Origin: Candidatus Brevefilum sp. | Lineage (GTDB): Bacteria > Chloroflexota > Anaerolineae > Anaerolineales > Anaerolineaceae | Direction of reading: 5' to 3' | NCBI GenBank assembly: GCA_029210815.1 | Contig: JARGGB010000004.1 | Coordinates: 1 to 64,000, forward strand | Length of the DNA stretch: 64,000 nucleotides | Shown: piece by piece, positions 48,142 to 58,452 of the stretch | Layout: each line of letters begins with the position of its first letter | How positions within the stretch are numbered: the stretch's first letter is position 1 | Position numbers and translations under genes: made by a program | Notes under the pieces: model-generated | What the model saw: only the letters and a program-made list of their open reading frames with translations | Told to the model about the DNA's origin: nothing | Databases searched by the model: none

Positions 48142-49236
48142 TTATTGCAATAGTAAGGCTTCAATCATCACATCCCTGATTTTATCGTAGTCCGGGACAA
48201 GCACCTGGGCGCCCTGCATCGTCATCCAATCATAAGTATGGTCATAGCCAATGACATAGGATCGGATATCACCGTTCTTGTTGATCTCGTTGGCTAACGG
48301 CAAAAGTCCAAGAACATCGCCTAATTTGATATCAGTATCAACATAGTTGATATAAGCATTGTAGAGATCGGGTGTTTTGACAATAATGTCTAAACTCATC
48401 AAGCGGTTGAATATCGCTTTGATCACTTCCTGGGAACGCCTTGCTCGATCAATATCATTGGTGGAATAACGCGACCTGGCGTACCACAATGCTAATTCAC
48501 CATTCATGTGCACAGAACCGGGGCCAACACTGCACCACCCGCTGGGATTGATCCATTTGGCGCAGGAATCACTTAAGCCATTTTCGGTTTGAACAGTAAT
48601 TCCCCCAAGATTGTTGATGACTGATTTGAATCCATTGAAATCAACCAGCAGGTAATGATCTGGTCGAATGCCGAAATTTTCCTCGAAGGTATCTGCTAAG
48701 AGATCAAATCCGCCGCGTGGAAAAGCCACGTTGATCCGGTTTTCACCATATCCCGGGATGTACACATATAAATCCCTGGGGAAGGAGACTGCACTGACAA
48801 AACCATCTTCAGGATTAAGAGATACCCAAACGATAATGTCTGTTCGGAAACCACCTTCATCCGGTCTGGCGTCAGAACCCAGTAAAAGAATATTCACCTG
48901 GCCTTTTGGCTTTTGCAACGCCCTCAGTGTTGATGTCGGTGATGTCCCAGGGCTGCCACCCGGTTCTGGTGTTCCGATGGGGTCTACTCCGCCTTCTGTT
49001 TCGTCCGAAATTGGTTGAAATGGTGTTGGGGTGACCTGAGCTTGTTCCAATGCCTGTTTGGTTTGCATTGCGTAAGTATAGGCTAAGCCTGGGCTTTTAT
49101 TTGCAGATATTCCTGACACCAGGATAAAACCCAGCAAGCCAATCAATGTCACAAATACAAATGCGGTAAAGATCTCAAGGATCTTCGGCGGACGATTTTT
49201 TCTTTGCTTTCTTATTTCATTTCTTCTCGAACTCAT
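48142..49236 (-). CDS. LytR-CpsA-Psr (LCP) family protein
   Basis: ILLLGSDARPDEGGFRTDIIVWVSLNP...AVSFPRDLYVYIPGYGENRINVAFPRGG; ALWYARSRYSTNDIDRARRSQEVIKA. Confidence 0.95.
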   Translation of the reverse strand: MSSRRNEIRKQRKNRPPKILEIFTAFVFVTLIGLLGFILVSGISANKSPGLAYTYAMQTKQALEQAQVTPTPFQPISDETEGGVDPIGTPEPGGSPGTSPTSTLRALQKPKGQVNILLLGSDARPDEGGFRTDIIVWVSLNPEDGFVSAVSFPRDLYVYIPGYGENRINVAFPRGGFDLLADTFEENFGIRPDHYLLVDFNGFKSVINNLGGITVQTENGLSDSCAKWINPSGWCSVGPGSVHMNGELALWYARSRYSTNDIDRARRSQEVIKAIFNRLMSLDIIVKTPDLYNAYINYVDTDIKLGDVLGLLPLANEINKNGDIRSYVIGYDHTYDWMTMQGAQVLVPDYDKIRDVMIEALLLQ

Positions 49237-49310
49237 AATTCACCTGCTCTGACGGCAATGTTTTTTACTGTCTTCTTAATCTAATCAATTATAGCTTATT
49301 GTTGTTTATT

Positions 49311-51389
49311 TTAATCAATAATTCTTACGGGCAATTGCACCCGGAAGGTCGTTAACTCACCTTTCTTGCTCTTGAGCCAGATCTTGCCGTTGAGAACCCG
49401 AATTGCTCGTATGGCTTCCCGAATGGATTGGATGCTGCCAATGCCCGGGTTCATCTCTGGCTCAGCGCTGAATAACGATTTTTGTTCCTCAGGTGTCAAG
49501 CCTTTGCCATGATCCGTGACCTGGATGATGAGCATGCCAGTCTCGAGGGACAAATTCTGGCTGACCTGGACTTTTCCACCTGGGCTTGACGCTTTAATCG
49601 CGTTATCAAGCAGCCCAAATAAGGTGGCTTGGGTCAGTTCCGGGTCAACCTTGATCATTTGATGCCCGTCAGGATTCACAATTTCGAGATCGATACTTAA
49701 GGCTGCAAGTTGTGAAGCGATTTTTAGCCTGACGTTCGCAAGGATTGAATCAAGGCTCACAACCTGTGTTTCCATTGATAGGCGAATTGGACCGGTCTGC
49801 CCTTTTTCAATATTCAAAGTGTTAATCCGGGCTTCCGCTTTTGCCAATTCTTTCTTGAGCTGATCCCTTTCACTGTTTAATTGACGGATTTTCGCTGCCA
49901 TTTGTTCCAGTTTTGAGGAAATGTCACTGCGATCCTCTGGTTGGGCAGAGAACTGGTCAATTTGCTCCTGTAATTTTTCAATGCGATTGACGGATTCAAG
50001 CTTTTCGATCTGGAATCTTGCTTTCCACTGCTTCAGTGCAGATTCCAGGTTTTCAACAGTGAATTCTTTTTCTAAAAGGTCTGCCTGCAATGCTTCTTTT
50101 TGATTAATGAGCTGCTGGATCTTTTCTTCCGCTTTGGTGAGCTCGATTTGTAATTGTTCATTATCATCGGGTGAAAAAAGAACCCTGCCCAGTGTTGGTC
50201 TAATTTGGTCAAATAAGGACGTCGTACCATTCTGCCAGGTTCTCTCGGTATAGGGTGTTAACAAAAGCACCCCACCGGCTAATGGCTCTTCATCCGAGGG
50301 TAGGGGGTAGGCAAACATGTTACCAAGACGAGGATAATTGATCAATTCGGTTAAGGTTTCAAAATCTCGTCCTCCTGTGAAGGACTGCGAAAGTTTTAAT
50401 ATTCGGTTTTCCTGCCAGGTCTTAAGAATATGGGGCAGGGAGTCAGTTGAAAGCACAGCCTGGTCTATGAAAACTTCCCTTATCAGGTCGTAACCTGCGA
50501 TCATCTCAAAGGTATCATTTTCTTTATTCAGTTTAAATAAACAGCAAATATCTGCGAGTGACCCCAGGCTGAGTGCCCGGGCGACAGCCTTGAATTTATC
50601 CTGCTGCGTTTCCTGCAAAGGCACACTTAAAAGATATTCGATTAATGTGGGTTTGGTATCCACCCGCTTTTCTTCTGAGGTTGTTTTTGGCGTTTCGTGA
50701 ATTTCAAGGTCTTTAGCTTGGATCTTTGAGAAACGCTGTACGATGACGATCGTCCACGGCAGACTTAATATTTGTGCCAGACGAACGGCGCCTAACCTGA
50801 GTGCCAATGAGTCTATCAGAATGATCTCAAGCGCATGCCCTGATGCAAGCACAAGCATAATACAAACAGCGATGACCCACTGCGGCGGGCGCTTTATAAA
50901 GGTCAGAATCAGGCCGAGGGCGATTAGTAAGATGGCGCCAAGCTGCCAGGAAATAATGACCATGTCCGGGTCGAAATTGCCTTCGGTCCCGCTGAGGTTG
51001 GTCATGATCAAGATTACTGTTGAAATGATGAAAAAAGCCAGGGTCAGGAAAATATTGACACCTGTCAGGAAAAAGTTTGGGTCATCTTCGTGGAAAATCC
51101 AAAACAGCCAGATGATCATTAAGGTACTTGCAAGGGATTCGAGCAGTGAAAAGGTGAAAGGTGTCAAGCCCTGGACCAGGCTGGCTGAAAATAAAACGAT
51201 GTGGATCAATAATAGGGTGCTGCAGCCAACAAGTATATGCCGGGCACGTTCTTCGCTATTAGCGAGGTTAAGTCCGGGAATTGCCAGTCCAGCAATCAAA
51301 ACAATGGAAAGACTGATCACCAGGTGATAAAGTAAATTACCTGGAGGGCTTGTGAGGATATTGGTGAGATAAGATAAATCAATTTCCAC
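49311..51389 (-). CDS. Membrane sensor protein with GAF-like/coiled-coil region and HATPase_c domain, no evident H-box
   Basis: Multiple N-terminal TMs; long coiled coil; ATPase N/G boxes LFGLLDNAIKASSPGGKVQVSQ, VTDHGKGLTPEEQKSLF. Confidence 0.75.
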   Translation of the reverse strand: MEIDLSYLTNILTSPPGNLLYHLVISLSIVLIAGLAIPGLNLANSEERARHILVGCSTLLLIHIVLFSASLVQGLTPFTFSLLESLASTLMIIWLFWIFHEDDPNFFLTGVNIFLTLAFFIISTVILIMTNLSGTEGNFDPDMVIISWQLGAILLIALGLILTFIKRPPQWVIAVCIMLVLASGHALEIILIDSLALRLGAVRLAQILSLPWTIVIVQRFSKIQAKDLEIHETPKTTSEEKRVDTKPTLIEYLLSVPLQETQQDKFKAVARALSLGSLADICCLFKLNKENDTFEMIAGYDLIREVFIDQAVLSTDSLPHILKTWQENRILKLSQSFTGGRDFETLTELINYPRLGNMFAYPLPSDEEPLAGGVLLLTPYTERTWQNGTTSLFDQIRPTLGRVLFSPDDNEQLQIELTKAEEKIQQLINQKEALQADLLEKEFTVENLESALKQWKARFQIEKLESVNRIEKLQEQIDQFSAQPEDRSDISSKLEQMAAKIRQLNSERDQLKKELAKAEARINTLNIEKGQTGPIRLSMETQVVSLDSILANVRLKIASQLAALSIDLEIVNPDGHQMIKVDPELTQATLFGLLDNAIKASSPGGKVQVSQNLSLETGMLIIQVTDHGKGLTPEEQKSLFSAEPEMNPGIGSIQSIREAIRAIRVLNGKIWLKSKKGELTTFRVQLPVRIID

Positions 51390-51574
51390 GGATTATTTTT
51401 TCTTCCCAAGAAAATAATGTTTCATTTCAATATTCACTCTTGCAAGTTATGTTCCAGTATGGAAATTTTCATTCGTCGTTAATTTATTGAAAAGCAAAGA
51501 AGGGCGGCACATCCTGATGTTGCAGACAGCAGTGATTCATGAGTATCGTATTAAATTTTAGCAGAATAATTGAA

Positions 51575-53146
51575 CTATCTTCTGATTTCTACCACAACGC
51601 CGGTTTCTGCCCAGGTGTACAAAACTTCAGCGGCTGCCAGATCTAAAATAATGCAGCCGTAGGATGCGGGTGAGCCCAAGGTGCTTGCCCACAAACGCCG
51701 ACCGCTGGAAAGGAGGGGTAAGCCGTGTATGCCGTTCATAAAACCAGGCCATGCCTCATAGATGCCCATGAAATGCGGCATGTACAAGTCCCAGTTGGAG
51801 GCATAGGCGTTCAGTTCGTGGGTTTGAACCTGAAAAATGCCTGCCATTGTGGGTGAATTTGAGACGCCTGTGCTAACGATATACGTATTACGAATCTCCC
51901 CATTTTCATAGACCGTCATGCGTTGTTCGCTGATGTCAACCACAATACGTTTGTTTTCCACAACAGGCAAGGGAAGCAGGATATTCTTTGAAGGGATGTC
52001 TAATACCATCCCGCTCTTGATGTTGTTGGTCGTCAGTCCTTCATTGGCTGCCATGATATGATACATGGGCATGCCTAATTTTAGCGAGATTGACCATAAG
52101 CTCTCGCCCGGGCTAACGGTGTAGCTTGTGGGATTGTGCCAGAGCATCAGGTGAGGTGTTTGTCCTTCTTCCCAGCCCTTGACGATATTCTCAAGCTGCA
52201 GACCCTCGAATGAGCGCCCCTCACCAAGGTCTTTTTCCCATGTTTTGATTAAATCTCTTACATCGTCCTGGTCGTACGCGATGCCCACAGCATAATCCTC
52301 AGGCTTGACAGACACCCAACTTCGTTTAATTTCTATAGGCACTGACCATTTGAAGCGTTCATCCAGGATTGGATCATAAGCCGTCAGGCTGAGGTCCTGT
52401 GAGATGACGGTTTCAATTTCATCTACCACCGGGGATAAATCGAAGACGGTGGGGGATTGGGGTTTGATCTCCAGATGATGAGTCCCGGTCAACATAATGT
52501 TGAATGCGTCTTCAACCAGGCTCTGGATGGTGCTGTCGATATCAAGCTTTCGCCCTTCGGCGCTTTCGTGGGTAAGCCACTGTCCATCTTTGTATTCGAT
52601 TTGGGCATCTAGCGGTGTGATGTCAATGGATTTCACAAATTTTACCAGCGTTTCTCTTGCGATGGTTTCGTCAAAATAAAGGACAGGAAATATGACCTCA
52701 GGCTCACCCTGTATGGATGCGCGAATATCTTTTAATGGCGCTTTGCTTCGACCAACAGCAAAAGCAGCATTAGCAGTACCCTGGGGGTCAATCCACAAAC
52801 CCAGTTCTGCTGGCGAAACCCAGTAAGAAATTTCAGGGTCAGCATTTGAAATGAGATTGATTCGACGGTTATTATTCCAGGTGAGATCTATCCAGTCAGA
52901 TGTCTCCTGGATGCTCATCATGCCCACCGGTTGATCGTAAACGAATACCCAGGGCAAATTCAATTGCTGTACCTGGAAATAAATGATCACAGCACTGCAG
53001 ACCAGGACTGGCAGAAGTAGGAGGAGGGCACCCAGGCTGACCCATAAACTGGGCGAACCAAATCGCTTTGGGTGCTTTTTCTCTGCACGATGGATCTCAC
53101 GATTAATGTTGGTTGTATATTTTTCAATGGATTGCAAACTCGCCAT
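51575..53146 (-). CDS. L,D-transpeptidase with LysM domain, membrane anchored
   Basis: YkuD core RIVVDISEQRMTVYENGEIRNTYIVSTG...HGLPLLSSGRRLWASTLGSPASYGCIILDLAAAEVLYTWAETG; LysM YTVSPGESLWSISLKLGMPMYHIMAANEG. Confidence 0.94.
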   Translation of the reverse strand: MASLQSIEKYTTNINREIHRAEKKHPKRFGSPSLWVSLGALLLLLPVLVCSAVIIYFQVQQLNLPWVFVYDQPVGMMSIQETSDWIDLTWNNNRRINLISNADPEISYWVSPAELGLWIDPQGTANAAFAVGRSKAPLKDIRASIQGEPEVIFPVLYFDETIARETLVKFVKSIDITPLDAQIEYKDGQWLTHESAEGRKLDIDSTIQSLVEDAFNIMLTGTHHLEIKPQSPTVFDLSPVVDEIETVISQDLSLTAYDPILDERFKWSVPIEIKRSWVSVKPEDYAVGIAYDQDDVRDLIKTWEKDLGEGRSFEGLQLENIVKGWEEGQTPHLMLWHNPTSYTVSPGESLWSISLKLGMPMYHIMAANEGLTTNNIKSGMVLDIPSKNILLPLPVVENKRIVVDISEQRMTVYENGEIRNTYIVSTGVSNSPTMAGIFQVQTHELNAYASNWDLYMPHFMGIYEAWPGFMNGIHGLPLLSSGRRLWASTLGSPASYGCIILDLAAAEVLYTWAETGVVVEIRR

Positions 53147-53354
53147 AATATTTCCTTAAAAGATGCAGGCTAATATAATTATAAACGTATCGCATAGGTA
53201 TTTTGTTCCAATAAGCGATCATTAAAAACTTGAAATTGTTTGAAAATCTTAACTGGCAGGGTCTGGCAGGCGCTTTTGGTTATAATAGGAATAGCATGAA
53301 AGCAAACGACGGCAATTTACAGGCCAAAATCAATGAATTTAATGAGGAACCCAA

Positions 53355-55778
53355 ATGATCATTTCTATCTTGTCCTGGATCATACTCAGCCTTATTTTGG
53401 GTTGGCTCACATTTCCACTGGCATTTCGCCTGTTTTCCAAACTTTCTGATCGGGGGTACACCTTCAGTCGTATCCTTGGTTTGCTGTTGTGGGGTTTTGG
53501 CTTTTGGATTTTAACGTCGCTTAATTTATTGCAAAACCAACCGGGCGGCATTGTGTTTTCACTGGTCATTCTGCTTGTGATCAGCATTTGGTCAGGTTGG
53601 AAAAAACGTCGTGAAATTTGGGATTGGATCAAGTCCCATTGGCGATTAATCCTTGTTACCGAAATTGTTTTTATAACGGCTTTTCTATTTATGATCCTGG
53701 TGCGAGCTTCGAACCCTGAAGCAACCGGCACAGAAAAACCAATGGAGCTGGCATTTATCAATGCCATCCTCAACTCGAAATCATTCCCACCAAAGGATCC
53801 CTGGTTATCTGGCTATTCGATTTCCTATTACCATTTTGGGTATATCCTGGCTGGGATGATCGCGAAGTTGACCGCCACCAGCGGTGGTGCAGCTTTTAAT
53901 TTAATGCTGGCGCTGGTCTTTGGCTTGAGTGCTGTGGGTGCTTATGGTGTCCTCTACAACCTGCTTGTTTTGTTAGGTTATAAAATTAAGAAAGCAATGG
54001 AGGCTATATCCTGGGCTTTATTGGGTCCTGTATTTTTATTGTTTGTCAGCAACCTGGAAGTAGTCCTCGAAATGCTCCATCAGCGCGGCATTGGCTGGGA
54101 TCTGAGCACAGGGACATCCCAATTTTGGCGATGGATCAATATTGAGAGCCTTAACCAGCCGCCGAGCCCACCGCTGACCCTGATACCACAGCGGTTTTGG
54201 TGGTGGTGGCAAGCTTCCCGTGTGATCCAGGATATTGATCTGCTTGGCAATGTCAGCAGCCTTTCGCCTATTGATGAATTCCCGGCTTTTTCCTTCGTTT
54301 TGGGCGATTTACACCCCCACGTGCTGGTGATGCCCTTTGTAATGCTGGTGATTGGGCTGGCTTTAAATGTTTTCCTTGGCGGGATGAGCGGCAGAACAAA
54401 AATTTTAGGCTTTGCTTTTCCTTACCGCCTGGATCAATTTTTTCTCAGTGCCTTAATATTGGGCGGGATTGCTTTTTTGAATACATGGGACCTGCCCGTC
54501 TATTTCACCTTATTGACCGGGGCTTTTGTTTTGAACCGAGTCTTTGAGAAGGGTTGGTCGTGGCAGCGGTTTGGTGAATTCTTGCTGCTGGCATTTCCAC
54601 TGGGGATATTCTCATTAGCCCTTTATGCGCCATTTTTGATAAGTTTCCAGTCGCAGGCAGGCGGGATTTTACCGAACATTTATTATCCAACCCGAGGGCT
54701 GTATCTATGGTTGATGTTTGGGTCGCTTTTTATCCCCTTGTTTTTGTTTTTTGGCTATTTGTTGCGAAAAAGAGAAAAGGCAGATTGGCGGTGGGGGGCT
54801 TTAATTGCGCTGATCTTGATCGTGGTTCTTTACCTGGTTTCAATACTTTTGGGGATTGTGATCGCGAATATGGATATCGGTCAGCAAATGATCGCTGCCC
54901 AGGGGCAGACGAGCCTGGGCGGCATTCTTCTGGCAGCCCTCAAACATCGGCTGAGCTATGGCTTTGGAGTGCTGACATTAGCACTTTTGTTAGGTCTTGG
55001 ACTTGCGTACCTCCTGGGTGCATCTGTGAAGCAGGATTCGGATGATGATAAGCCATCTCCTTTCCCCTTCGTTTTATTGATGATCGTTTTGGGGGCAGTC
55101 ATGGTGATTGCGCCGGAATTTGTTTACCTGCGGGACAGCTTTGGTGCCCGGATGAACACAATTTTTAAGTTCTACTACCAGGCATGGATGCTGTGGTCCC
55201 TGGCTGCGGCATTTGGTGCAGTGTTGATCCTCAAAGAGGGCAAGCTTGTCTCAAAAATTTTGATTGTCATTTTCCTTCTACTGGGTCTGATTTACCCGGC
55301 ACTGGCTTATGATGAAAAAACCAATGGTTTTCAGGCTTCACAAGGATTTACCCTGGATGCAGGCGCTTATTATGCGCAGTATCAACCAGATGAGGCAGCT
55401 GCGATTGACTGGTTGTCACAAGCGCCGGATGGCGTTGTCGCAGAGGCGGTCGGCGGTCAATACTCGGGTTATGCACGGGTTTCCACCTTAAGCGGTCAGC
55501 CCGCTGTCCTGGGTTGGCCCGGGCACGAAGGACAGTGGCGGGGTGGGTATGAAGAAGTTGGCAGCCGGGAATCGGATATTCGAACTTTATATAAAACGCC
55601 AGATTGGTCAGCAGCACTGGAAATTATCCAGCGCTATCAAATCAATTATATTTTTGTGGGCAGCCTTGAAATGAGCACATACGCCCTCAATTTGGATAAA
55701 TTTGAGCAGAACTTATCCCCGGGTTTCCAGCAAGGCTTTGCGACGGTTTTTGTCGTCCCTGAAACTTTGTCGGATTGA
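53355..55778 (+). CDS. DUF2298 (Chlor_Arch_YYY-type) multi-TM protein
   Basis: About 800 aa polytopic; DPWLSGYSISYYHFGYILAGMIAKLT; FSFVLGDLHPHVLVMPFVMLVI. Confidence 0.85.
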   Translation: MIISILSWIILSLILGWLTFPLAFRLFSKLSDRGYTFSRILGLLLWGFGFWILTSLNLLQNQPGGIVFSLVILLVISIWSGWKKRREIWDWIKSHWRLILVTEIVFITAFLFMILVRASNPEATGTEKPMELAFINAILNSKSFPPKDPWLSGYSISYYHFGYILAGMIAKLTATSGGAAFNLMLALVFGLSAVGAYGVLYNLLVLLGYKIKKAMEAISWALLGPVFLLFVSNLEVVLEMLHQRGIGWDLSTGTSQFWRWINIESLNQPPSPPLTLIPQRFWWWWQASRVIQDIDLLGNVSSLSPIDEFPAFSFVLGDLHPHVLVMPFVMLVIGLALNVFLGGMSGRTKILGFAFPYRLDQFFLSALILGGIAFLNTWDLPVYFTLLTGAFVLNRVFEKGWSWQRFGEFLLLAFPLGIFSLALYAPFLISFQSQAGGILPNIYYPTRGLYLWLMFGSLFIPLFLFFGYLLRKREKADWRWGALIALILIVVLYLVSILLGIVIANMDIGQQMIAAQGQTSLGGILLAALKHRLSYGFGVLTLALLLGLGLAYLLGASVKQDSDDDKPSPFPFVLLMIVLGAVMVIAPEFVYLRDSFGARMNTIFKFYYQAWMLWSLAAAFGAVLILKEGKLVSKILIVIFLLLGLIYPALAYDEKTNGFQASQGFTLDAGAYYAQYQPDEAAAIDWLSQAPDGVVAEAVGGQYSGYARVSTLSGQPAVLGWPGHEGQWRGGYEEVGSRESDIRTLYKTPDWSAALEIIQRYQINYIFVGSLEMSTYALNLDKFEQNLSPGFQQGFATVFVVPETLSD

Positions 55779-55904
55779 TGCGGGTTTTCACTCAGAATAC
55801 GCCAATTGACTCAGGGGTAGGCGTTAATATCATCGAACAATCAGCAGTCTTTTGTGGTAGGATTTTTCTGGACAGATAATAAAAAATTGAAAGGTTACCG
55901 AAAG

Positions 55905-57332
55905 ATGGTACGAACAAGATTTGCACCCAGCCCAACCGGATATATGCATATTGGCAATTTGCGAACAGCGCTTTATGCTTACCTGACCGCTCGTCGGAAT
56001 GACGGCGTGTTCATATTGCGCATTGAGGATACAGACCAGGAACGCAATGTGCCTGAAGCCCTGGCAGCAATTTACAGCGGTCTTACCCTGGCAGGCTTGG
56101 TATATGATGAGGGACCGGGGAAGGATGGCGGTTATGGTCCTTATATCCAATCTGAACGCTTGCCGATTTACAAAAAATATACCGATATCATAATTGAAAA
56201 AGGTGCAGCTTACCGTTGTTTTTGTAAAAAAGAGGCTCAAACGGTTGAAGATGAAGGACCCGTCCGAAGGGACCCCTGCAGGCTGCTCACGAAAGATGAA
56301 ATTGAACAAAAATTATCCGCAGGCGGAAGCTTTGTGGTTCGGCAGCGTATTCCTGACAAGGGGAGTACCACCTTCGCAGACCACGTTTATGGTGAAATCA
56401 CCGTTGAAAATTCACAGCTGGATGACCAGGTTTTGTTGAAGTCGGATGGTTTTCCAACTTACAATTTTGCCAATGTTGTTGATGATCACTTGATGGCGAT
56501 CACCCATGTGATGCGCGGGCAGGAATACCTGTCTTCAACGCCCAAATACAACTTGCTTTATGAAAGCTTTGGCTGGGATATTCCGGAATATGTCCATTTG
56601 CCGCTGATCATTAAAGAGGACGGCAGCAAATTCAGCAAGCGCTTGGGCGATCCCTCTTTTGAGGACCTTGTGAAAAAGGGCTATCTGCCGGAAGCAATCG
56701 TCAATTACATCGTCCTGCTGGGTTGGAGCCCGGGAAATGACCAGGAGTTCTTCACGCTGAAAGATCTTGAGGAAGTCTTCAGCATTGACCGGATCAATAA
56801 ATCCAGCGCGGCTTTTTCCTTTGATAAGCTGAACTGGTTAAACGGGGAACACATCCGTGCCCTGTCACTGGATGAATTCCATGCCTTAGCTGAGCCATAT
56901 TATCCAGAAGCGCTCGGCAGTTTCAACACTCGCAAAATCAGTGAATTATTGCAGGTGCGCACGGAGAAATTACCTGAAATTGCGGAAAAAATAGGGTTTT
57001 TCATTGAGGTGCCTGAATATGATATTGAAATGTACCGGCATGAGAAATCTAAATGTGACCCGGAAGTCAGCCTTGAAATTCTCAAGTTGGTCACCCCGGT
57101 TTTGGAATCATTGCAAAGCTGGGATAATGACAATCTTTATCTCACTTTGAAGGATTTTGGGAAAGATAATGGTTACAAAACAGGGACGGTCATGTGGCCA
57201 ATTCGCACAGCCCTTTCAGGGGTTGCCGTGACGCCGGGCGGTGCGACGGCATTGGCTGAGATATTGGGTAAAGAAGAAACCTTAAAGCGCATCCAGGCGG
57301 GGATTGATAAGTTAGAGAGAGCATTGCGGTAG
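55905..57332 (+). CDS. gltX: Glutamyl-tRNA synthetase
   Basis: MVRTRFAPSPTGYMHIGNLRTALYAYLTAR, KFSKRLGD. Confidence 0.98.
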   Translation: MVRTRFAPSPTGYMHIGNLRTALYAYLTARRNDGVFILRIEDTDQERNVPEALAAIYSGLTLAGLVYDEGPGKDGGYGPYIQSERLPIYKKYTDIIIEKGAAYRCFCKKEAQTVEDEGPVRRDPCRLLTKDEIEQKLSAGGSFVVRQRIPDKGSTTFADHVYGEITVENSQLDDQVLLKSDGFPTYNFANVVDDHLMAITHVMRGQEYLSSTPKYNLLYESFGWDIPEYVHLPLIIKEDGSKFSKRLGDPSFEDLVKKGYLPEAIVNYIVLLGWSPGNDQEFFTLKDLEEVFSIDRINKSSAAFSFDKLNWLNGEHIRALSLDEFHALAEPYYPEALGSFNTRKISELLQVRTEKLPEIAEKIGFFIEVPEYDIEMYRHEKSKCDPEVSLEILKLVTPVLESLQSWDNDNLYLTLKDFGKDNGYKTGTVMWPIRTALSGVAVTPGGATALAEILGKEETLKRIQAGIDKLERALR

Positions 57333-57381
57333 TTTTTCATTTACCAATGAAAATTCATCTAAATTCCATTATGAGGGTAAA

Positions 57382-57432
57382 GTAGGGGTCCGGCACAAAG
57401 CGTCGAGGGATCGAAGACGGCTGAGCCCCTAC
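57382..57432. repeat. GTAGGGG...CCCCTAC intergenic repeat
   Basis: GTAGGGGTCCGGCAC...GACGGCTGAGCCCCTAC between convergent genes. Confidence 0.6.
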
Positions 57433-57435
57433 CTT

Positions 57436-58308
57436 TCATAGTGAATATCTTTTCGCCGAATCGCGCCATGCATTATTGAGATGATTATAGAAAGCTTGTT
57501 GATCTTGAATTCCCATTGCAAGTTTTATTACAGGGTTTTTAGATGAATCCCCTTCGATGAGCATTCCTGATTGAAGATCTTTTATAGATGGCTCAATACT
57601 GAAATCTTTGATGTTGAATAATTCAGGCTGTGTGAGATAAACCGCCGGCAGCAAATCCCATAAATAGAAAACAAATTTTCCCGTGAAAAGCCCAAAGGCC
57701 AGCAGCCATTGAAATATGGTCCATTTGAGACTGCGTGGCCAATAATCTGCATTGCGGATATCCTTGAAACGATAGGGTGCATCCAAACATGCCTGGGCGC
57801 TGAACACCGTCACCGGGCAATGTGCATTTAATACGCTTTGAGCGGCAATTGGGTTGGCAGACAAATTCAGTTCCTGAAGATTGCGATAACCGAGCTTAAC
57901 CGGTTCGAGATAACCACCCATCAGGTGGATTGCTTTGAGCTTATGAAAGAAATCCGGGTCTAATTGCGAAGCAGCGTACAAATTCCCAAGCGGCCCGGTT
58001 GCAAGCAGGATGATCTCACCCGGGTATTGGTTGGCGGCTTCGACCAGAAATCGCGCTGCCGGCGTGTCCGGGGTTTGACCTGGCTGACCTTCGCCTTTAA
58101 GAACGGGAACATTCAAATCAAGGTGATTGACAAGCTTTGAAGTTTGGGGATAAACCTGGTCGATGCGGCCGTTGCCAAAGGTTGTTGTGATGCCCAAAAG
58201 GTCAAGTTCCGGCACCCCCAGGAGGTACATCAATGTCAGCCCATCATCAACCTCTTTGAAGGGAAGTCCAAGGGTGTTATCGCAGTCGAAGATGATTTTT
58301 TGAATCAT
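57436..58308 (-). CDS. Inosine-uridine-type nucleoside hydrolase
   Basis: KIIFDCDNTLGLPFKEVDDGLTLMYLL, LLGITTTFGN, IILLATGPLGNLYAASQLDPDF, IHLMGGYL. Confidence 0.88.
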   Translation of the reverse strand: MIQKIIFDCDNTLGLPFKEVDDGLTLMYLLGVPELDLLGITTTFGNGRIDQVYPQTSKLVNHLDLNVPVLKGEGQPGQTPDTPAARFLVEAANQYPGEIILLATGPLGNLYAASQLDPDFFHKLKAIHLMGGYLEPVKLGYRNLQELNLSANPIAAQSVLNAHCPVTVFSAQACLDAPYRFKDIRNADYWPRSLKWTIFQWLLAFGLFTGKFVFYLWDLLPAVYLTQPELFNIKDFSIEPSIKDLQSGMLIEGDSSKNPVIKLAMGIQDQQAFYNHLNNAWRDSAKRYSL

Positions 58309-58452
58309 GCATGGATTTTATCATCCATTGAAAACTCTTGCTAATTGATGATGGTTTTTTAGTTTACTGGTGGGTACACCAGCATGTAACAGGGTTACAC
58401 AGTTTTAGATTCAGAATGGTTTTGTATCAAGGGCTATTCCCAAGCTGCGTTC

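Noticed and set aside
50743-51327. 194-aa + strand ORF
   Set aside because: Antisense to TM segments of the sensor protein; shadow ORF.
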